64,000 bases of DNA. Origin: Terribacillus aidingensis. Lineage in GTDB: Bacteria > Bacillota > Bacilli > Bacillales > Amphibacillaceae. Numbering within the stretch: position 1 is the first letter of the stretch; the number at the start of each line of letters is the position of its first letter. Position numbers and translations under genes: made by a program. The notes under the pieces are model-generated. The model saw only the letters and a program-made list of their open reading frames with translations, had not been told where the DNA came from and ran no database searches. The stretch is from positions 654,001 through 718,000 of the forward strand of contig NZ_CP159996.1 in the NCBI RefSeq assembly GCF_040703035.1. Reading direction: 5' to 3'. Below, in pieces: positions 60,735-64,000 of the stretch.

Positions 60735-61772
60735 TTGAGCCATGAAAACGTTGAAGAATGTACTACAAAACTTAAAAAATTAAACGATCAAGTCATTGTT
60801 ATAACCGGGGCATCCAGCGGTATCGGGCTGGTAACTGCCAGAATGGCAGCAGCTAAAGGCGCGAAAGTAGTCCTTGCTGCAAGAAACGATGCAGCGCTAA
60901 ATGAGTTAACGGAAGAATTGCTGCGTGCTGGTCACGAGGCTGTATATGTACGAGCAGACGTTGGTGTGGAAGACGATGTGAACAAGATTGCTGAGATGGC
61001 TATAAAATCTTTTGGCCGATTCGACACATGGGTTAACAATGCGGGTGTGACCATATACGGCAACGCGATGGATGTTAGCTATCAGGATATGAAGCGACTT
61101 TTTGCGACCAATTTTTGGGGTGTTGTGTATGGATCGAGGACAGCGGTACAGCATTACCTGGAGCGGGGAGTTCCAGGGGCATTAATCAATATCGGCAGTG
61201 TTTTCGGTGATAACGGTACATTGATTCAGTCTGTTTATGCGTCTTCGAAATTCGCCATCCACGGGTGGACTGACAGCCTGCGAATGGAGATGGAAAGAGA
61301 AGGGGCACCAGCTTCCATTACACTTATTCATCCGGGTAGAATTGATACACCGTACACCGAGCATGCCAGAAGTTATCTCGCACATCAGCCAGTCCATAAA
61401 GGCATGATGTATCCTCCAGAAGCGGTAGCAGAAGCAATCCTATATGCAGCGTCGCATCCGAAAAGGGATATCTATGTAGGCTCCCAGGCAAAGATGCTGC
61501 AATTTTTAGGAGCGAATTTTCCTAGGCTGACAGATAAATTATGGGAACGTATTTCTCCTCGTACGCAGTATGATAAGACAAGGAAGGCGAAATCTCCTGA
61601 GGAAAGTAATCTGTATCATGCTGGTTACGGAATGCACGAACGTGGCACAAATCTCGGATGGAAGCGAAAACGAAGCATGATCGTTAAAGAGGTGAAGCAC
61701 CCGGTATTGACTCGAGTTATTGTGGCTGGGATAAGTGTCTGGGCAGTGCTTAAAGTGAAACGAAATAATTAA
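60735..61772 (+). CDS. SDR-family oxidoreductase with C-terminal membrane anchor
   Basis: A 345-residue short-chain dehydrogenase. Cofactor loop TGASSGIG (about 24-31), NNAGV, INIGSVFG and the catalytic YASSK (about 167-171). The extra C-terminal 90 residues are basic and end in a hydrophobic segment (TRVIVAGISVWAVLKV), so it may be membrane-bound. TTG 60735 is 10 nt after AAGGGGA. Substrate unknown. Confidence 0.82.
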   Translation: MSHENVEECTTKLKKLNDQVIVITGASSGIGLVTARMAAAKGAKVVLAARNDAALNELTEELLRAGHEAVYVRADVGVEDDVNKIAEMAIKSFGRFDTWVNNAGVTIYGNAMDVSYQDMKRLFATNFWGVVYGSRTAVQHYLERGVPGALINIGSVFGDNGTLIQSVYASSKFAIHGWTDSLRMEMEREGAPASITLIHPGRIDTPYTEHARSYLAHQPVHKGMMYPPEAVAEAILYAASHPKRDIYVGSQAKMLQFLGANFPRLTDKLWERISPRTQYDKTRKAKSPEESNLYHAGYGMHERGTNLGWKRKRSMIVKEVKHPVLTRVIVAGISVWAVLKVKRNN

Positions 61773-61821
61773 GAGATAAACTAGCCGAAATTGTAAATAA
61801 ATGATAATTTGTCAATTAATC

Positions 61822-61850
61822 TTGTAATCCCATGAAAATAACACTATAAT
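61822..61850 (+). promoter_or_regulatory. sigma-A promoter of sstT
   Basis: TTGTAA (61822-61827), 17-nt spacer, TATAAT (61845-61850). Confidence 0.7.
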
Positions 61851-61939
61851 TGTTCTTATTATAAAGACAGTTGTCCTTTTAGGGTGGACTTAAACAAAAA
61901 TTCTCCCTTAGTACAGCATAAGATAGTGAGGGGATTTTC

Positions 61940-63178
61940 ATGAGAAATGCTTTGAAACTGTGGAATCGGTTAAGCTTAGTGCAGCAAATTATTATTGGTC
62001 TTATTATTGGTATCATACTGGCTCTTACGATTCCGGATGCTGCACAGCCTGTCACAATATTGGGTACGTTGTTCGTTGGAGCTTTAAAGGCAATTGCGCC
62101 AGTACTTGTACTGTTCTTAGTAACTGCAGCCATTGCACAGCATAAAAAAGGCAAGCAGACAAATATGAAGTCGATCATTGTGCTTTACCTTGTTGGTACA
62201 TTTGCTGCTGCTGTTATTGCTGTAGTAGCCAGCTTCATTTTCCCTGTTAGTTTGTCTCTTGCTGACAGCCCGGAAGAAGTTGCAGCACCAGGCGGTATTG
62301 CGGAAGTATTGCAGACATTGTTGCTAAATATTGTCGATAATCCCGTCAATGCAATCGTAAATGCAAACTATATCGGAATCCTGGCATGGGCAATTTTGTT
62401 TGGATTGGCATTGCGTAATGCATCGGAAGCGACTAAGTCTGTTATATCTAACCTGTCAGATGCTGTTTCAAAAGTGGTGACATGGGTGATCAAGCTTGCG
62501 CCTTTAGGTATCATGGGGCTGATTTTCCAATCCATTTCAGAAAATGGTCTGGGATCGTTGTTGAGCTACGGTAAGCTATTGGCTATCCTGCTTGGCTGTA
62601 TGTTCTTTGTAGCCCTTGTGGTAAATCCGCTTATTGTTTACCTGCTTAGCAGGCAAAATCCTTACCCGCTAGTCCTTACATGCTTGAAGGAAAGTGGAAT
62701 CACAGCTTTCTTCACAAGAAGTTCAGCTGCTAATATCCCGGTGAATATGAAGCTTAGCGAAAAACTAGGCCTTGATAAAGATACGTATTCTGTCTCCATA
62801 CCGCTAGGCGCAACAATCAATATGGCGGGTGCAGCAGTCACAATTTCTGTTTTGACTCTAGCTGCAGTTCATACGCTTAATATCCAAGTCGACATCTTGA
62901 CTGCTATTATCCTTAGTGTTCTTGCAGCTATCAGTGCCTGTGGTGCTTCCGGCGTTGCTGGCGGATCATTGCTATTGCTTCCGCTAACATGCAGTCTGTT
63001 CGGGATCCCTGCTGATGTAGCAATGCAAGTGGTAGGTGTAGGATTTATCATCGGTGTTGTACAGGATTCTGCTGAGACAGCGCTTAATTCCTCCACAGAT
63101 GTCGTCTTTACAGCTGCAGCTGAATATAGGAAGGAACGTAAAGAAAAGAAGAAATTAAAGATTAATCAAACAGCTTAA
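61940..63178 (+). CDS. sstT: sodium:serine/threonine symporter
   Basis: A 412-residue member of the dicarboxylate/amino acid:cation symporter family. [24 protein letters not shown] and [18 protein letters not shown] are the substrate- and sodium-site blocks characteristic of SstT. About eight membrane helices with two re-entrant loops expected. Imports serine and threonine with sodium. GTGAGGGGA precedes ATG 61940; a leader of about 85 nt separates it from its promoter. Confidence 0.92.
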   Translation: MRNALKLWNRLSLVQQIIIGLIIGIILALTIPDAAQPVTILGTLFVGALKAIAPVLVLFLVTAAIAQHKKGKQTNMKSIIVLYLVGTFAAAVIAVVASFIFPVSLSLADSPEEVAAPGGIAEVLQTLLLNIVDNPVNAIVNANYIGILAWAILFGLALRNASEATKSVISNLSDAVSKVVTWVIKLAPLGIMGLIFQSISENGLGSLLSYGKLLAILLGCMFFVALVVNPLIVYLLSRQNPYPLVLTCLKESGITAFFTRSSAANIPVNMKLSEKLGLDKDTYSVSIPLGATINMAGAAVTISVLTLAAVHTLNIQVDILTAIILSVLAAISACGASGVAGGSLLLLPLTCSLFGIPADVAMQVVGVGFIIGVVQDSAETALNSSTDVVFTAAAEYRKERKEKKKLKINQTA

Positions 63179-63212
63179 AAAAACTGCATCTTATCAAAGA
63201 TGCAGTTTTTTA
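63179..63212 (+). terminator. terminator of sstT
   Basis: A perfect 12-bp stem AAAAACTGCATC / GATGCAGTTTTT with a T run. Confidence 0.92.
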
Positions 63213-63451
63213 TTTAGAGAAAAGTTGATAAATACTTCTTTGTTATAATTAGTTAAAATATGTAAAAAATACTAGAATAATGGAGAAAAAAAACACATGG
63301 TTTATATCAGAATAGTAAAGAACTCAGAAGAAACAATTGCTTGAGGGATTTTTATTTCCTGTTCAAAATAGTGCAGTTTAAAGTAATAAAAAGACATAGG
63401 GGATTTTAGGTACAATTAAAGTACAGGTTTTTGGAAGTGGAGGAGATTGTT

Positions 63452-63952
63452 TTGTTAATTAGAGAGATAAGGGTTGAAGACGCAGAGAACTTGATAAGTC
63501 TAATAAAGGAGGTTGAGAAAACCTCCGAGTTTATGCTTATGGAAGCTGGAGAAAGAAAAACCACTCCCAAACAACAACAAAAGCAACTAGAACGGATTAA
63601 ACAACAAAGTAATTCAACAATATTTGTGGCTGAAGAAGAAGGCAAGTTAGTTGGATATTTAATTGCTATGGGCGGAAGCGTAAAAAGAACACAACATTCT
63701 GCTTATCTTGTTATAGGTGTACTACTAGAATATAGAGGAAAAGGGATAGGAGCAAAATTATTTGATAACGTGACTAAGTGGGCTCCAAAGCATAATATAA
63801 CACGATTAGAGCTAACTGCAGTTACCGAAAACAATGCTGGAGTGGCACTATACAAGAGAAGTGGATTCGATATAGAAGGAACGAAAAGAAACTCACTAGT
63901 TATAGACGGTAGGGCTTTTAATGAGTATTATATGGCAAAACTTATGGAATAA
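63452..63952 (+). CDS. GNAT-family N-acetyltransferase
   Basis: A 166-residue acetyltransferase: LIREIRVEDAENLISLI start, acetyl-CoA loop Y-R-G-K-G-I-G-A-K-L near 96-105, and NNAGVALYKRSGFDIEGT near the end, as in RimI/PhinoN-type enzymes. TTG 63452 is 6 nt after GGAGGAG; the frame also opens at 63431 before the ribosome site. AT-rich. Substrate unknown. Confidence 0.82.
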   Translation: MLIREIRVEDAENLISLIKEVEKTSEFMLMEAGERKTTPKQQQKQLERIKQQSNSTIFVAEEEGKLVGYLIAMGGSVKRTQHSAYLVIGVLLEYRGKGIGAKLFDNVTKWAPKHNITRLELTAVTENNAGVALYKRSGFDIEGTKRNSLVIDGRAFNEYYMAKLME

Positions 63953-63978
63953 GCAGATAAAAGCAATCCTAAGAACAG

Positions 63979-64000
63979 TTTCGTTTTCACAAAACGAAGC
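63979..64000 (+). terminator. hairpin at the window edge
   Basis: GTTTCGTTTT and AAAACGAAGC pair around CAC; the window ends before any T run can be seen. Probably the terminator of the GNAT gene. Confidence 0.5.

Overview
The window looks like the chromosome of a Bacillaceae bacterium: low-to-mid GC, strong AGGAGG-type ribosome sites, and a gene order that follows Bacillus subtilis (yeaC-yeaD-yebA-guaA, pbuG, yebE-yebG, the twelve-gene purEKBCSQLFMNHD operon, yerC, pcrB-pcrA-ligA-camS, gatCAB, dagK, rlmCD). A halotolerant relative such as Terribacillus or Halobacillus would fit, but the genus is inferred and not proven. I see no rRNA, tRNA, insertion sequence or CRISPR array.

Layout. 1-1.7 kb: potassium/proton antiporter KhtTU. 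1.8-6.3 kb: MoxR ATPase, DUF58 protein and transglutaminase-like membrane protein in one unit. 6.2-8 kb: guaA behind its own promoter and a leader that ends in an intrinsic terminator. 8-11 kb: an aromatic-acid-exporter-type membrane protein and an odd MurE paralog. 10.8-12.4 kb: guanine riboswitch plus pbuG-type permease. 12.6-14.2 kb: a TspO-like protein, YebE and YebG. 14.1-27.1 kb: the purine operon under a PurR-type operator pair, a sigma-A promoter and a second guanine riboswitch. 27-35 kb: small regulators, pcrB, pcrA, ligA and camS. 35.3-36.9 kb: an RRNPP-type peptide-sensing regulator followed at once by a tiny secreted precursor carrying three copies of DLQPGAF. 37-44.6 kb: gatCAB, hydrolase, O-methyltransferase, dagK, rlmCD.

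44.6-64 kb is more accessory. An AT-rich cassette holds two tandem lipoproteins, the 3' stump of a third, a large protein with an N-terminal lipase-like domain and a long helical C-terminal half, and a small partner. This resembles the reverse-domain type VII lipase toxin with lipoprotein immunity known from Staphylococcus (TslA/TilA), by inference. The upstream control module of the lipoproteins occurs three times; the third copy, at 57.8 kb, has no gene behind it and may be a deletion scar. Near-identical terminator hairpins occur three times in the same region. Further on are nanE, a Dus enzyme, two GNATs, a MATE pump, an AbgT transporter, a second RlmCD paralog, a glutathionylspermidine-synthase-like ligase with DUF350 and lipoprotein partners, an SDR and SstT.

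Themes: guanine nucleotide supply is controlled at several points (PurR boxes, two riboswitches, a putative guaA attenuator). Two systems may be used for dealing with neighbours: the repeat-pheromone regulator and the toxin/immunity-like cassette. Both show sharp composition breaks that suggest exchange between strains.
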